From: Microbispora sp. H11081
GTDB lineage: Bacteria; Actinomycetota; Actinomycetes; Streptosporangiales; Streptosporangiaceae
Assembly: GCF_012999535.1 (NCBI RefSeq)
Contig: NZ_JABBWV010000001.1
Location: 992,001-1,056,000, forward strand
DNA length: 64,000 nt
Direction of reading: 5' to 3'
Shown here one piece after another: positions 34,255-41,948 of this stretch (position 1 is its first letter; the number at the start of each line of letters is the position of its first letter). A model generated the notes under the pieces. That model worked only from the letters and a program-made list of their open reading frames with translations, was not told the DNA's origin and searched no databases. The translations under genes were made by a program, and so were the position numbers.

Positions 34255-35918
34255 CGCCGGCCGGCCCTCTTGTCGCCGTACGGGACCTCACGGTGCGCTT
34301 CCCCGTCCGCCACGGAATGGTGGAGGCGGTGCGGGGCGTGTCGTTCCGCGTCGACCGCGGGCAGGTCGTCGCGATCGTCGGCGAGTCGGGGTCGGGCAAG
34401 AGCGTCACGGCCCGCAGCCTCGCCGGCCTCGCGGGGGACGGCGCACGGGTCGGCGCAGCCGAGTTGACGTTCGACGGAGTCGACCTCCGCGAGGTGCGGG
34501 GCCGGGCCTGGCGCGCGCTGCGCGGGCGCCGGGTGGGGTTCGTCCTGCAGGACGCGCTCGGCTCGCTCGACCCGCTGCGCCGCGTGGGCGCGGAGGTCGC
34601 CGAGCCGCTGCGGGCTCACCGGATCGTCCCGGGACGGCAGGTGGACGCCGAGGTCGTGCGGCTGCTCGGCGAGGCGGGGATCCCGGCTCCCGAGAGCCGG
34701 GCGCGGCAGTACCCCCACCAGCTCTCCGGAGGGCTGCGCCAGCGCGCGCTCATCGCCTCGGCGCTCGCCGCGCGGCCCGACCTGCTCATCGCCGACGAGC
34801 CGACGACGGCCCTGGACGCGACCGTGCAGCGTCAGGTGCTCGCGCTGCTGCGCGAGCGCGTCGGCGACGGCACCGCGGTGCTTCTCATCAGCCACGATCT
34901 CGGCGTGGTCGCCGAGATCGCCGACCACGTGTACGTGATGAAGGACGGGCTGTTCGTGGAGGACGGCCCGGCCGCCGCGGTGCTGGAGTCGCCGTCGCAC
35001 CCGTACACGAGGACGCTCGTGGGCGCGGTCGCCGGGCATGGGCGCGGGGCGCGCCCGGCGGGCTCCGCCGAGCCCCGGAGCGCGGGGACGGCCCGCGAGG
35101 TGCTGCGGGCCGAGGGCCTGGTCAAGCGCTACACCCTGCCGGGGCGTGGCGAGTTCACGGCCGTGGAGGACGTGTCGGTCACGGTCGGAGCCGGGGAGAC
35201 CCTGGGCGTCGTCGGCGAGTCCGGCTCGGGCAAGACCACCCTCGGCCGGCTGCTCATGGGCCTGCTGGAACCGGACGCCGGGCGCGTGCTGCTCGACGGG
35301 CGGCCATGGGACGGCCTGCGCGGCGCCGAACGGCGCGCGGCACGGCGCGGGGTACAGATGATCTACCAGCATCCGCTGTCGTCCTTCGATCCCCGCTACA
35401 CGGCCCGGCAGATCCTGGAGGAGCCGCTGCGGGCGGACGGCACGCCGCGCGAGGAGCGCGACCGGCGGGTGGCGTCGCTGCTGGAGCACGTCGGCCTCGC
35501 CCCGGACGTGCTCGACCGGCGGGCCAGGGAGCTGTCCGGGGGGCAGCGGCAGCGCCTGGCCATCGCCCGCGCGCTCGCTCCCGCACCGCAGGTCATCGTC
35601 TGCGACGAGCCGGTCTCCGCGCTCGACGCGCCCATCCAGGCCCAGGTGCTCGACGTGCTCACCGACGTCCAGGAGCGGCTCGGCGTCGCGTACGTGTTCG
35701 TCTCCCACGACCTCGGCGTCATCCGGCGGCTGAGCCACCGGGTGGTGGTGATGAAAGACGGCCGGGTGGTGGAGAGCGGCGAATTGGAAAAGGTATTCGA
35801 CCATCCCGAGCATCCGTACACGAAAGCGCTCATCGACGCGGTTCCCCGTTTCGCGTGGCGTTCCAGCGGAGTTTCCAGCGGAGGTTCGAAAAGGGGGGCG
35901 AGCGTGACCGGCGCATAA
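34251..35918 (+). CDS. Dual ABC ATPase (DppD-DppF type fusion)
   Basis: 555 residues from GTG 34251, overlapping the permease stop by 4 bases. Two complete nucleotide-binding domains lie in one chain. Domain 1 (about 1-265): Walker A GESGSGKS, signature LSGGLRQR, Walker B LLIADEPTTALD. Domain 2 (about 283-535): Walker A GESGSGKT, signature LSGGQRQR, Walker B VIVCDEPVSALD. The fusion replaces the usual separate D and F subunits, unlike the second transporter in this window, where they are separate genes. It powers the lipoprotein/permease system encoded just upstream. The next gene is 119 bases away with its own likely promoter. Confidence 0.94.
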   Translation: MTPAGPLVAVRDLTVRFPVRHGMVEAVRGVSFRVDRGQVVAIVGESGSGKSVTARSLAGLAGDGARVGAAELTFDGVDLREVRGRAWRALRGRRVGFVLQDALGSLDPLRRVGAEVAEPLRAHRIVPGRQVDAEVVRLLGEAGIPAPESRARQYPHQLSGGLRQRALIASALAARPDLLIADEPTTALDATVQRQVLALLRERVGDGTAVLLISHDLGVVAEIADHVYVMKDGLFVEDGPAAAVLESPSHPYTRTLVGAVAGHGRGARPAGSAEPRSAGTAREVLRAEGLVKRYTLPGRGEFTAVEDVSVTVGAGETLGVVGESGSGKTTLGRLLMGLLEPDAGRVLLDGRPWDGLRGAERRAARRGVQMIYQHPLSSFDPRYTARQILEEPLRADGTPREERDRRVASLLEHVGLAPDVLDRRARELSGGQRQRLAIARALAPAPQVIVCDEPVSALDAPIQAQVLDVLTDVQERLGVAYVFVSHDLGVIRRLSHRVVVMKDGRVVESGELEKVFDHPEHPYTKALIDAVPRFAWRSSGVSSGGSKRGASVTGA

Positions 35919-35946
35919 GCCATTCTGAAGCCCGGCTTAACCCGCC

Positions 35947-35976
35947 TTGTTCCTGAATTATCCGCCTGCTTAACAT
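35947..35976 (+). promoter_or_regulatory. Possible promoter for the P450/ferredoxin operon
   Basis: TTGTTC (35947-35952) and TAACAT (35971-35976) are 18 bases apart in a locally AT-richer gap of 119 bases before the P450 gene. A purine-rich ribosome site (gaaggaaaaaggga) precedes the ATG at 36038. This is assigned by eye only. Confidence 0.35.
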
Positions 35977-36037
35977 CGCGGCGTCGCTAAGGAACGAAAC
36001 GACGTCCGGCCTCTCTCTCGCCGAAGGAAAAAGGGAA

Positions 36038-37225
36038 ATGACGGAAGCTCCGCCGTACCCCCAGAAGCGCACCTGCCCCTACGAGCCGCCCGCCGGCTAC
36101 CGCGAGATCGCGGAGCGGGGACCGGTGCTCAAGGTGACCCTCTTCGACGGTCGCGAGGCATGGATGGTGACGGGCTACCGGGAGTCCCGGGAGATCCTCA
36201 CCCACCCGAACCTGTCCTCGCAGCGCACCCATCCCGGGTTCCCCATCGTGGCGCCCCGGTTCCGCTCGCAGATCGCCCGCACGCTGGCGCTCATCGCGAT
36301 GGATCCGCCCGTCCACGACGTGTACCGCCGGTATCTCAACCCCCACTTCAGCCTCAAGTCGGTCCGCCGGATGCGGCCGGAGGTCGAGCGGATCGTCGCG
36401 GGCTTCGTCGACCGGATCGTCGAGCACGGCCCGCCGGCCGACCTGGTGCCGCTGCTCGCGGTGCCGCTGCCGTCCCTGGTCATCTGCCGCCACCTCGGTG
36501 TGCCGTACGAGGACCACGACTTCTTCCAGGACGCCAGCGGCAAGGTGATGCTCGGCACCGAGGAGGAGTCGGCGACGGCGGCGCAGGACCTGTTCGACTA
36601 CATCGACCGGCTGGTGGCCGAGCAGATCAAGGACCCGTCCGACGGGCTGCTCGGCACGCTGGTCCGCGAGCGCGTCGTCACCGGCGACATCGGCCACGAC
36701 GAGCTGGTGTCGATCGCGCTGGTGCTGCTCATCGCCGCGCACGAGACCACCTCCTCCTCGCTGGCCCTGGGCGTCATCACGCTGCTGGAGCACCCCGAGC
36801 AGCTCGCGCTGCTGCGCGAGGACCCCGAGCGGCTCCCCGGCGCGGTCGAGGAACTCCTGCGCTACATCGCCACCACCGACCTCGTCGCCACCCGGGTCGC
36901 GAAGGGCGACATCGAGATCGCCGGCCACCTCATCCGCGAGGGGGAGGGCGTGCTCGTCTCCGGGACGCTGGCCAACCGCGACGCGGCCGTGCATGAGCGC
37001 GCCGACGAGCTCGACGTCCTGCGCGAGGACAGCCACCACCTCACCTTCGGCTTCGGCATCCACCAGTGCCTCGGCCAGAACCTCGCCCGGATGGAGCTGG
37101 AGGTCGCTTTCCAGGAGCTGTTCACCCGGATCCCCGGGATCCGGCTGGCCGCCCCGGTCCCCGAACTGCCCATCCTCGGCGCGGGGACGGTGCAGCGGGT
37201 GCTCCGGCTCCCGGTCGCGTGGTGA
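36038..37225 (+). CDS. Cytochrome P450 (first of two)
   Basis: 395 residues, a normal size for soluble actinobacterial P450s. The I-helix motif is LLIAAHETTSS (about 230-240), the ExxR motif is EELLR (about 271), and the heme loop is FGFGIHQCLG with the Cys ligand near 346. The ferredoxin gene follows with a GTGA overlap, so it is probably the electron donor. The two P450s here share the phrase GFGIHQCLGQNLARMELE and similar N-termini (PYPQKRTCP / AYPQDRACP), so they likely arose by duplication. Spirotetronate clusters use such enzymes for epoxidation or hydroxylation of the cyclised core (AbyV and AbyX, from memory). The substrate cannot be read from sequence. Confidence 0.95.
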   Translation: MTEAPPYPQKRTCPYEPPAGYREIAERGPVLKVTLFDGREAWMVTGYRESREILTHPNLSSQRTHPGFPIVAPRFRSQIARTLALIAMDPPVHDVYRRYLNPHFSLKSVRRMRPEVERIVAGFVDRIVEHGPPADLVPLLAVPLPSLVICRHLGVPYEDHDFFQDASGKVMLGTEEESATAAQDLFDYIDRLVAEQIKDPSDGLLGTLVRERVVTGDIGHDELVSIALVLLIAAHETTSSSLALGVITLLEHPEQLALLREDPERLPGAVEELLRYIATTDLVATRVAKGDIEIAGHLIREGEGVLVSGTLANRDAAVHERADELDVLREDSHHLTFGFGIHQCLGQNLARMELEVAFQELFTRIPGIRLAAPVPELPILGAGTVQRVLRLPVAW

Positions 37226-37437
37226 CGGCCGTGTGGGTGTCGGCCGACCAGGAGCGCTGCATCAGCGGCGGCCGCTGCATGGCCGCCACATCCGAGGTCT
37301 TCGACCAGGACGAGGAAGGCCTCGTCGTGGTCCTCACCCCGCAGGTCGCGCCGGAGCTGGAGGACCGGGTCCGGAAGGCGGCCTACCTCTGCCCGTCACG
37401 GGCGATCAGGATCGGCGACGGCCCCACCCAGGGCTGA
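37222..37437 (+). CDS. Ferredoxin, 3Fe-4S type (P450 partner)
   Basis: 71 residues from GTG 37222, whose last two bases form the P450 stop. The pattern is that of P450-associated ferredoxins: CISGGRC near the N-terminus, FDQDEEGLVVVL in the middle, and LCPSRAI near the C-terminus. It should pass electrons to the adjacent P450; no ferredoxin reductase gene is seen in the window. Confidence 0.92.
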   Translation: MTAVWVSADQERCISGGRCMAATSEVFDQDEEGLVVVLTPQVAPELEDRVRKAAYLCPSRAIRIGDGPTQG

Positions 37438-37499
37438 TGCCCATCCGCCGGGCCACACCGGAGCCATGGCTCACGCACAACAGGAACAGGCGGACGGAA

Positions 37500-38657
37500 A
37501 TGACAGAAACGGCACGGGAAGCCTCTCCTCTTCCCTCGCTGACCGGAATGAGATTCGTCGCGGCGTTCCTCGTGTTCGTCTGCCACGCCTGCGTGCTGGG
37601 GTACTTCCACCAGGACGTCGCGGCCTCGCTCCAGACCTACGCCTTCACGTCCGGCTGGCTCGGCGTGGAGTTCTTCTTCGTGCTGAGCGGGTTCGTGCTG
37701 ACCTGGTCGGTCCGGGAGGGCGAGGCGCGCACCCGCCTGTGGCGGCGGCGGCTCGTCAAGGTCTACCCCAACCACGTCGTCACCTGGCTCGCCGCCCTGG
37801 GGCTCGCCCTCTGGGCGGGCCAGTCCGTCGACCTGCTCACAGCCCTGCCGAGCCTGCTGCTCGTGCACACCTGGCTGCCCCGGGCCGAATTCATCCTCTC
37901 GATCAACGTGGTCACCTGGTCGCTCGCCTGCGACGTGCTGTTCTACCTGGCGTTCCCGTTCCTGTACCGGCTGGTCCGGCGCATCCCGGCCGCCCGGCTG
38001 TGGCCGGCGGCCTGCGCGGTCGTCGTGGTGATCGCCGTGCTGCCCGCGATCGCCCTCGCCGCCCTGCCGGGGACGCCGAAGCTGCCCGGCCAGGAGATGT
38101 CGCTCACCCAGAACTGGTTCCTCGTGTCGTTCCCGCCGACCAGGGCGCTGGACTTCGTCCTCGGCATCCTGATGGCCAGGATCGTGGTCGACGGCCGGTG
38201 GATCCGGCTGGGCTGGGCGCCGGCGCTGGCGATCCTCGCCGCCGCCTTCGGCCTGCAGATGTTCCTGTGGCCGACCGTCTACGGGCTCACCGCGCCCGTC
38301 GCGCTGCCGATCGCCCTGCTGATCGCCGCGGTCGCCGTCGCCGACCACCGGGGCCGCTTCAGCCCGTTCCGCTCCCGCCCCCTCGTCTGGCTCGGCGGCA
38401 TCTCGTACGCCTCCTACCTCGTCCACTTCCTGGTCCTGACGTACTCCCACGTCGCACTCGGGGCCGACCGGACATGGGACGCGCCGTCCGCCCTGTTCCT
38501 CGTCACCGCCCTGTTCGGGGTGACGACGCTGCTGGCCTGGGGGCTGACGCGGTTCGTCGAGGAGCCGGCGATGCGGGCCTGGGCCGGCGTGCGGCCCGCC
38601 ACCGGGAACGGAGCCGCGCCGCTGCCGGGGGCCCGCTCGCCCGAGCCCACCGCCTGA
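37500..38657 (+). CDS. Membrane acyltransferase 3 family (OafA/YrhL-like)
   Basis: 385 residues. ATG 37500 follows a weak cggacgga and begins just before the family's first helix (LPSLTGMRFVAAFLVFVCHA, with the conserved R and H). About ten hydrophobic segments follow, with FFFVLSGFVLTWS (about 60-72) and GGISYASYLVH near the C-terminus, all typical of integral membrane O-acyltransferases. In polyketide loci these enzymes usually acylate a sugar or hydroxyl group. Its place between two P450-ferredoxin pairs suggests acylation of a hydroxyl made by a P450. An alternative idea is acylation of the tetronate hydroxymethyl before elimination, but the known enzyme for that step belongs to a different family. 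Confidence 0.9.
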   Translation: MTETAREASPLPSLTGMRFVAAFLVFVCHACVLGYFHQDVAASLQTYAFTSGWLGVEFFFVLSGFVLTWSVREGEARTRLWRRRLVKVYPNHVVTWLAALGLALWAGQSVDLLTALPSLLLVHTWLPRAEFILSINVVTWSLACDVLFYLAFPFLYRLVRRIPAARLWPAACAVVVVIAVLPAIALAALPGTPKLPGQEMSLTQNWFLVSFPPTRALDFVLGILMARIVVDGRWIRLGWAPALAILAAAFGLQMFLWPTVYGLTAPVALPIALLIAAVAVADHRGRFSPFRSRPLVWLGGISYASYLVHFLVLTYSHVALGADRTWDAPSALFLVTALFGVTTLLAWGLTRFVEEPAMRAWAGVRPATGNGAAPLPGARSPEPTA

Positions 38658-38719
38658 CCGGACGCACCCTCACCCCCTTCGAGACCGGCTTCGAGACGGA
38701 AGGAACCGAGGTACCTCAC

Positions 38720-39958
38720 GTGAACGCTCCGACGACTACCGCGAACGAGGATCTGTTCGCCTATCCGCAGGACCGGGCCTGCCCCTGGCAGCCGTCCCCG
38801 GGCTACCAGGACCTGGGGCGGCAGGGGCCGCTGCACCGGGTCCGGCTCTGGGACGGCAGGTGGATCTGGATGGTCACCGGCCACAGCCAGGCCCGCCGGC
38901 TGCTCGCCGACCCGCGTATGTCGGCCGACCGGTCCCGGGACGACTTCCCCGCCGTCCTTCCCCGGCTGGACGCGCCCATCTTCAAGCCCATCGCGATCAT
39001 CGGGTTCGACCCGCCCGTCCACGACGTGCACCGCCGGCTGCTCGCCCCGGACTTCAGCCTCAAGCAGGTGCGCGCCATGCGCCCGCGCGTGGAGGACCTC
39101 GCCCGGCGGCTGGTGGCGGACATGCTCCAGGCGGGGCCGCCGGTGGACCTCGTCGAGGCGTACGCGCTGCCCATCCCCTCGATGGTGATCTCCGAACTGC
39201 TCGGCGTGCCGTACGACGACCACGAGTTCTTCGAGGCGAAGACGGTGGGGCTGCTGCAGGCCAAGTCGGCCGAGGACGCGGAGAGGGCGGGCCGGGAGCT
39301 GTGGGACTACCTCGACGGGCTGATCACTCGCAAGGAGCGCGAGCCCGGCGGCGCCGGCGTGCTGAGCCGCCTCGCGGGCGAGGTCGACGAGGACGGCGAC
39401 CTCACCCGCGAGGACCTGCTGCGCATCGCGCTCGCGCTGCTCATCGGCGGGCACGACACGACCTCCCAGATGATCGCGCTGGGCGTCGTCACGCTGCTGG
39501 AGCATCCCGGCCAGCTCGCCGCGCTCCGCGCGGACCCGGACGTCCTGCCCGCCGCCGTCGACGAACTGCTGCGTCTGGTCTCCATCACCGACGTCTCCGG
39601 CGTCCGGGTGGCGACCGAGGACATCGAGATCGACGGGGAGGTGATCAGGGCCGGGGAGGGCGTCCTGGTCTCGTCCTCGATGACCAACCGCGACCCCGGC
39701 GTCTTCCCACGGCCGTACGAGTTCGACGTCCACCGCACCCGGGGCGGGAACGCGGCGTCGGGCCGCCAGCACCTCACGTTCGGGTTCGGCATCCACCAGT
39801 GCCTGGGGCAGAACCTCGCCCGCATGGAGCTGGAGGTCGCCTTCTCCGTCCTGTTCGAGGGGATACCGGGCCTGCGGCTCGGCGTTCCGCTGGAGGCACT
39901 GCCCTCGCGCAGCGGCGGCACGATGCAGGGCGTCCACACCCTGCCGGTCGAGTGGTGA
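38720..39958 (+). CDS. Cytochrome P450 (second of two)
   Basis: 412 residues from GTG 38720; aagga and gagg lie upstream. No better start exists because the frame upstream runs through the acyltransferase gene. I-helix LLIGGHDTTSQ (about 243-253), ExxR as DELLR (about 284), heme loop FGFGIHQCLG (Cys about 362). Closely related to the P450 at 36038. The ferredoxin gene is 28 bases downstream. Confidence 0.95.
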   Translation: MNAPTTTANEDLFAYPQDRACPWQPSPGYQDLGRQGPLHRVRLWDGRWIWMVTGHSQARRLLADPRMSADRSRDDFPAVLPRLDAPIFKPIAIIGFDPPVHDVHRRLLAPDFSLKQVRAMRPRVEDLARRLVADMLQAGPPVDLVEAYALPIPSMVISELLGVPYDDHEFFEAKTVGLLQAKSAEDAERAGRELWDYLDGLITRKEREPGGAGVLSRLAGEVDEDGDLTREDLLRIALALLIGGHDTTSQMIALGVVTLLEHPGQLAALRADPDVLPAAVDELLRLVSITDVSGVRVATEDIEIDGEVIRAGEGVLVSSSMTNRDPGVFPRPYEFDVHRTRGGNAASGRQHLTFGFGIHQCLGQNLARMELEVAFSVLFEGIPGLRLGVPLEALPSRSGGTMQGVHTLPVEW

Positions 39959-39986
39959 GCCCCGCAGGGGAGAGGGAGGAGAAGCG

Positions 39987-40244
39987 ATGAAGGTGACCGC
40001 CGACCGGAGCCGCTGCATGGCCGCCGGGCACTGCGCGATCAGCGCGCCGGACGTCTTCGACCACGGCGAGGACGGGCTGGTGGTGGTGCTGGACACGGAG
40101 CCGGGGGAGGAGCGGCGCCGGGAGGTGGAGCTGGCGGAGGACCTGTGCCCGTCCCGTGCCATCGCCATCCTCCGCACCGCCGCGGTGGCGGGCCCGCCCG
40201 ACGCGGGCACCCCGGACACCCCGGACACCGCGTCCGCGGGCTGA
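39987..40244 (+). CDS. Ferredoxin, 3Fe-4S type (second)
   Basis: 85 residues, ATG after gggagagggaggag. CMAAGHC and LCPSRAI give the three-Cys pattern; FDHGEDGLVVVL is the usual middle segment. The C-terminal Pro/Thr-rich tail (GTPDTPDT) is extra compared with the first ferredoxin. It ends the + strand tailoring operon and is followed by a strong hairpin. Confidence 0.92.
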   Translation: MKVTADRSRCMAAGHCAISAPDVFDHGEDGLVVVLDTEPGEERRREVELAEDLCPSRAIAILRTAAVAGPPDAGTPDTPDTASAG

Positions 40245-40283
40245 CGGGCGAAGCGGCCTCCGCCCCCGGCTGAGCGATCCCGC

Positions 40284-40322
40284 CTCCCGGCCCCGGCGGC
40301 ACGGCGTCGCCGGGGCCGGGAG
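40284..40322. terminator. Bidirectional hairpin between convergent genes
   Basis: A 15-bp perfect stem (40284-40298 with 40308-40322) and a 9-base loop lie in the 87-base gap between the ferredoxin (+) and aldo/keto reductase (-) stops. It has no T-run, as is common for actinobacterial terminators. Confidence 0.8.
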
Positions 40323-40331
40323 CGGTGTGGA

Positions 40332-41330
40332 TCAGAGGTCGACGAAACGCATGCTCTGCTCGTTCCAGCGGGTTCCGTGGACCTCGTCCGCCGGCACGGC
40401 GGCCTCGGCCGCCGCCAGGTCGGCCCGGGTCAGGCTCAGGAACACCGCGTCGAGGTTCTCCTCCAGATGGGCCCTTCGCTTCGCGCCGGGGATCGGGACG
40501 ACGTCCGCTCCCTGGTGGTGCAGCCAGGCCAGCGCGAGCTGGGCCGAAGTGATCCGCAACTCCTCGGCGAGCTCGCCCAGGCGGTCGGCGAGGGGCAGGT
40601 TGCGGGCGAGGTTCTCCGCCGAGAAGCGGGGCAGGCCGAAGCTCCGGAAGTCGCCGTCGTCCAACTGCGCGCGGGAGCGGACCGCGCCGGCGAGGAAGCC
40701 CCGGCCGAGCGGCGCGTACGGCACCACTGCGATCCCCAGTTCCCGGCACACGGGGAGGACGCGCCGCTCGATGTCCCTCGACCACAGCGACCACTCCGTC
40801 TGCAAGGCGGCGATCGGGGCCACGGCGTGGGCGCGCCTGATGGTCTCCGGCGCCGCCTCGCACAGCCCGATCTCGCGCACCTTCCCGGCGGCCACGAGCT
40901 CCGCCATCGCGCCGACCGTCTCCTCGACGCCGACCTCGGTGTCGACCCGGGTCAGGTAGAGCAGGTCGACGTGGTCGAGACCGAGCCGCCGCAGGGAGTC
41001 GTCGCACGCCCGCCGCACGTACGGCGCGTCTCCCCGAACCCCGGAGCCGACGCCGGGGCCGGGGCGCACGACGCCGAACTTGGTCGCCACCACCGCCGAC
41101 TCGCGGCGCCCGGCCACGGCGCGGCCGACCAGTTCCTCGTTGGCGCCGTGGCCGTACACGTCGGCGGTGTCGAGCAGGGTCGCGCCGAGGTCGAGAGCGC
41201 GCCGGATGGTCGCGACCGCCTCGGCCTCCGAGACGGGACCGTAGAACTCGGACATGCCGAGACAGCCGAGTCCCTGCGCCCCGACCGTCAGGGAGCCGAT
41301 CCTGCGGGCGGGCAGCCGGGTGAGAGTCAT
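40332..41330 (-). CDS. Aldo/keto reductase family protein with catalytic His replaced by Thr
   Basis: 332 residues. The AKR fold signatures are present: [34 protein letters not shown], and the C-terminal cofactor segment ([17 protein letters not shown]). Three of the four catalytic residues are in place (Asp54, Tyr59, Lys84), but the position of the active-site His (normally ...YxHRVD) reads YLTRVD, with Thr127. In other AKRs a change here alters the reaction, for example His to Glu in steroid 5-beta reductase. ATG 41330 follows gaggga. The gene lies 12 bases after the AbyU-like gene and is probably co-transcribed with it, so it may act on the polyketide. Confidence 0.9.
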   Translation of the reverse strand: MTLTRLPARRIGSLTVGAQGLGCLGMSEFYGPVSEAEAVATIRRALDLGATLLDTADVYGHGANEELVGRAVAGRRESAVVATKFGVVRPGPGVGSGVRGDAPYVRRACDDSLRRLGLDHVDLLYLTRVDTEVGVEETVGAMAELVAAGKVREIGLCEAAPETIRRAHAVAPIAALQTEWSLWSRDIERRVLPVCRELGIAVVPYAPLGRGFLAGAVRSRAQLDDGDFRSFGLPRFSAENLARNLPLADRLGELAEELRITSAQLALAWLHHQGADVVPIPGAKRRAHLEENLDAVFLSLTRADLAAAEAAVPADEVHGTRWNEQSMRFVDL

Positions 41331-41342
41331 GGCGTCCCTCCG

Positions 41343-41888
41343 CTACCGGTAGACCACGATCGCGGACTCGTACGCGTCGTGGGCCTCCTTGACCAGCGGG
41401 CGGAACCAGCGGGCGCCCACCGCCCCGCGCAGCGGCCCGGCGACGACGACGGCCGGGAAGTACGCGGCCTCGCCTGCGGTGAGCCGCGCGTCGTCCACCA
41501 GGCCGCCGGAGCGGATGACGTTGCCGTCCCGCAGCCGGATCTCCTCGCCGAAGTACGCGATGAAGTGGCCGTCGTGCTCCTGCTTGTAGAGCATGCGGCC
41601 GGCGCCGGTCGTCTCGCCTAGCGGCTCTCCGCCGGGGCCGAAGATCTCCAGCCTGACGGTGGCGAAGTCGTTCTCGGTCGGGGTCGTGCCGGTGGGGTCG
41701 GCGTTGTTGGAGCGGTACTCCACGACCTTCTCGGTGAGGTCGCGCAGGATGAGCGACCGGCCGGGCCGGGCGAGGGCCCCCACCCGGTCCGAGGTGGTCT
41801 CCGGCGGCGCGGCCAGGAACGGCACCAGGAAGGAGGTCACCGCTTCGTGCACCGGCGCGATCCGGTCGGACAGCGCGCGCAGATCCAT
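41343..41888 (-). CDS. AbyU-like/allene oxide cyclase-barrel protein, candidate spirotetronate [4+2] cyclase
   Basis: 181 residues. I use the ATG at 41888 (MDLRAL) because gggagg lies just upstream; an ATG 24 bases earlier would put that site inside the gene. The C-terminal two thirds alternate hydrophobic and polar residues like a small beta-barrel. From about residue 70: FATVRLEIFGPGGEPLGE, then GAGRMLYKQEHDGHFIAYFG, then EIRLRDGNVIRSGGLVD, then YFPAVVVAGPLRGAVGARWF. This order (strand with xGxxxG, dG..xxY..E.I.L.DG.I...G, then a G.L.G.xG..R finish) follows the pattern I remember for AbyU, the abyssomicin Diels-Alderase. It has no signal peptide or membrane segment. The first 50 residues have no counterpart I recognise. 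Setting: directly downstream of the LAL regulator in a locus whose chain would end as a tetronate with a triene, the substrate type of AbyU. The assignment rests on remembered patterns and needs a structural search. Confidence 0.65.
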   Translation of the reverse strand: MDLRALSDRIAPVHEAVTSFLVPFLAAPPETTSDRVGALARPGRSLILRDLTEKVVEYRSNNADPTGTTPTENDFATVRLEIFGPGGEPLGETTGAGRMLYKQEHDGHFIAYFGEEIRLRDGNVIRSGGLVDDARLTAGEAAYFPAVVVAGPLRGAVGARWFRPLVKEAHDAYESAIVVYR

Positions 41889-41948
41889 ATTCGCCTCCCG
41901 GGGCGGAAACAACGTGTTCCGACACTAAAAGGAGGCGCTCAAGCGGCC

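Noticed and set aside
30674-35918. The first ABC transporter as a nutrient importer unrelated to the polyketide locus
   Set aside because: Not excluded, but its position between the flavin monooxygenase and the P450 operon, on the same strand, and the presence of similar transporters in abyssomicin-type clusters make a cluster role more likely.
41889-41912. Eight-residue longer start for the AbyU-like protein
   Set aside because: The gggagg ribosome site would fall inside the coding region; the ATG at 41888 has correct spacing.
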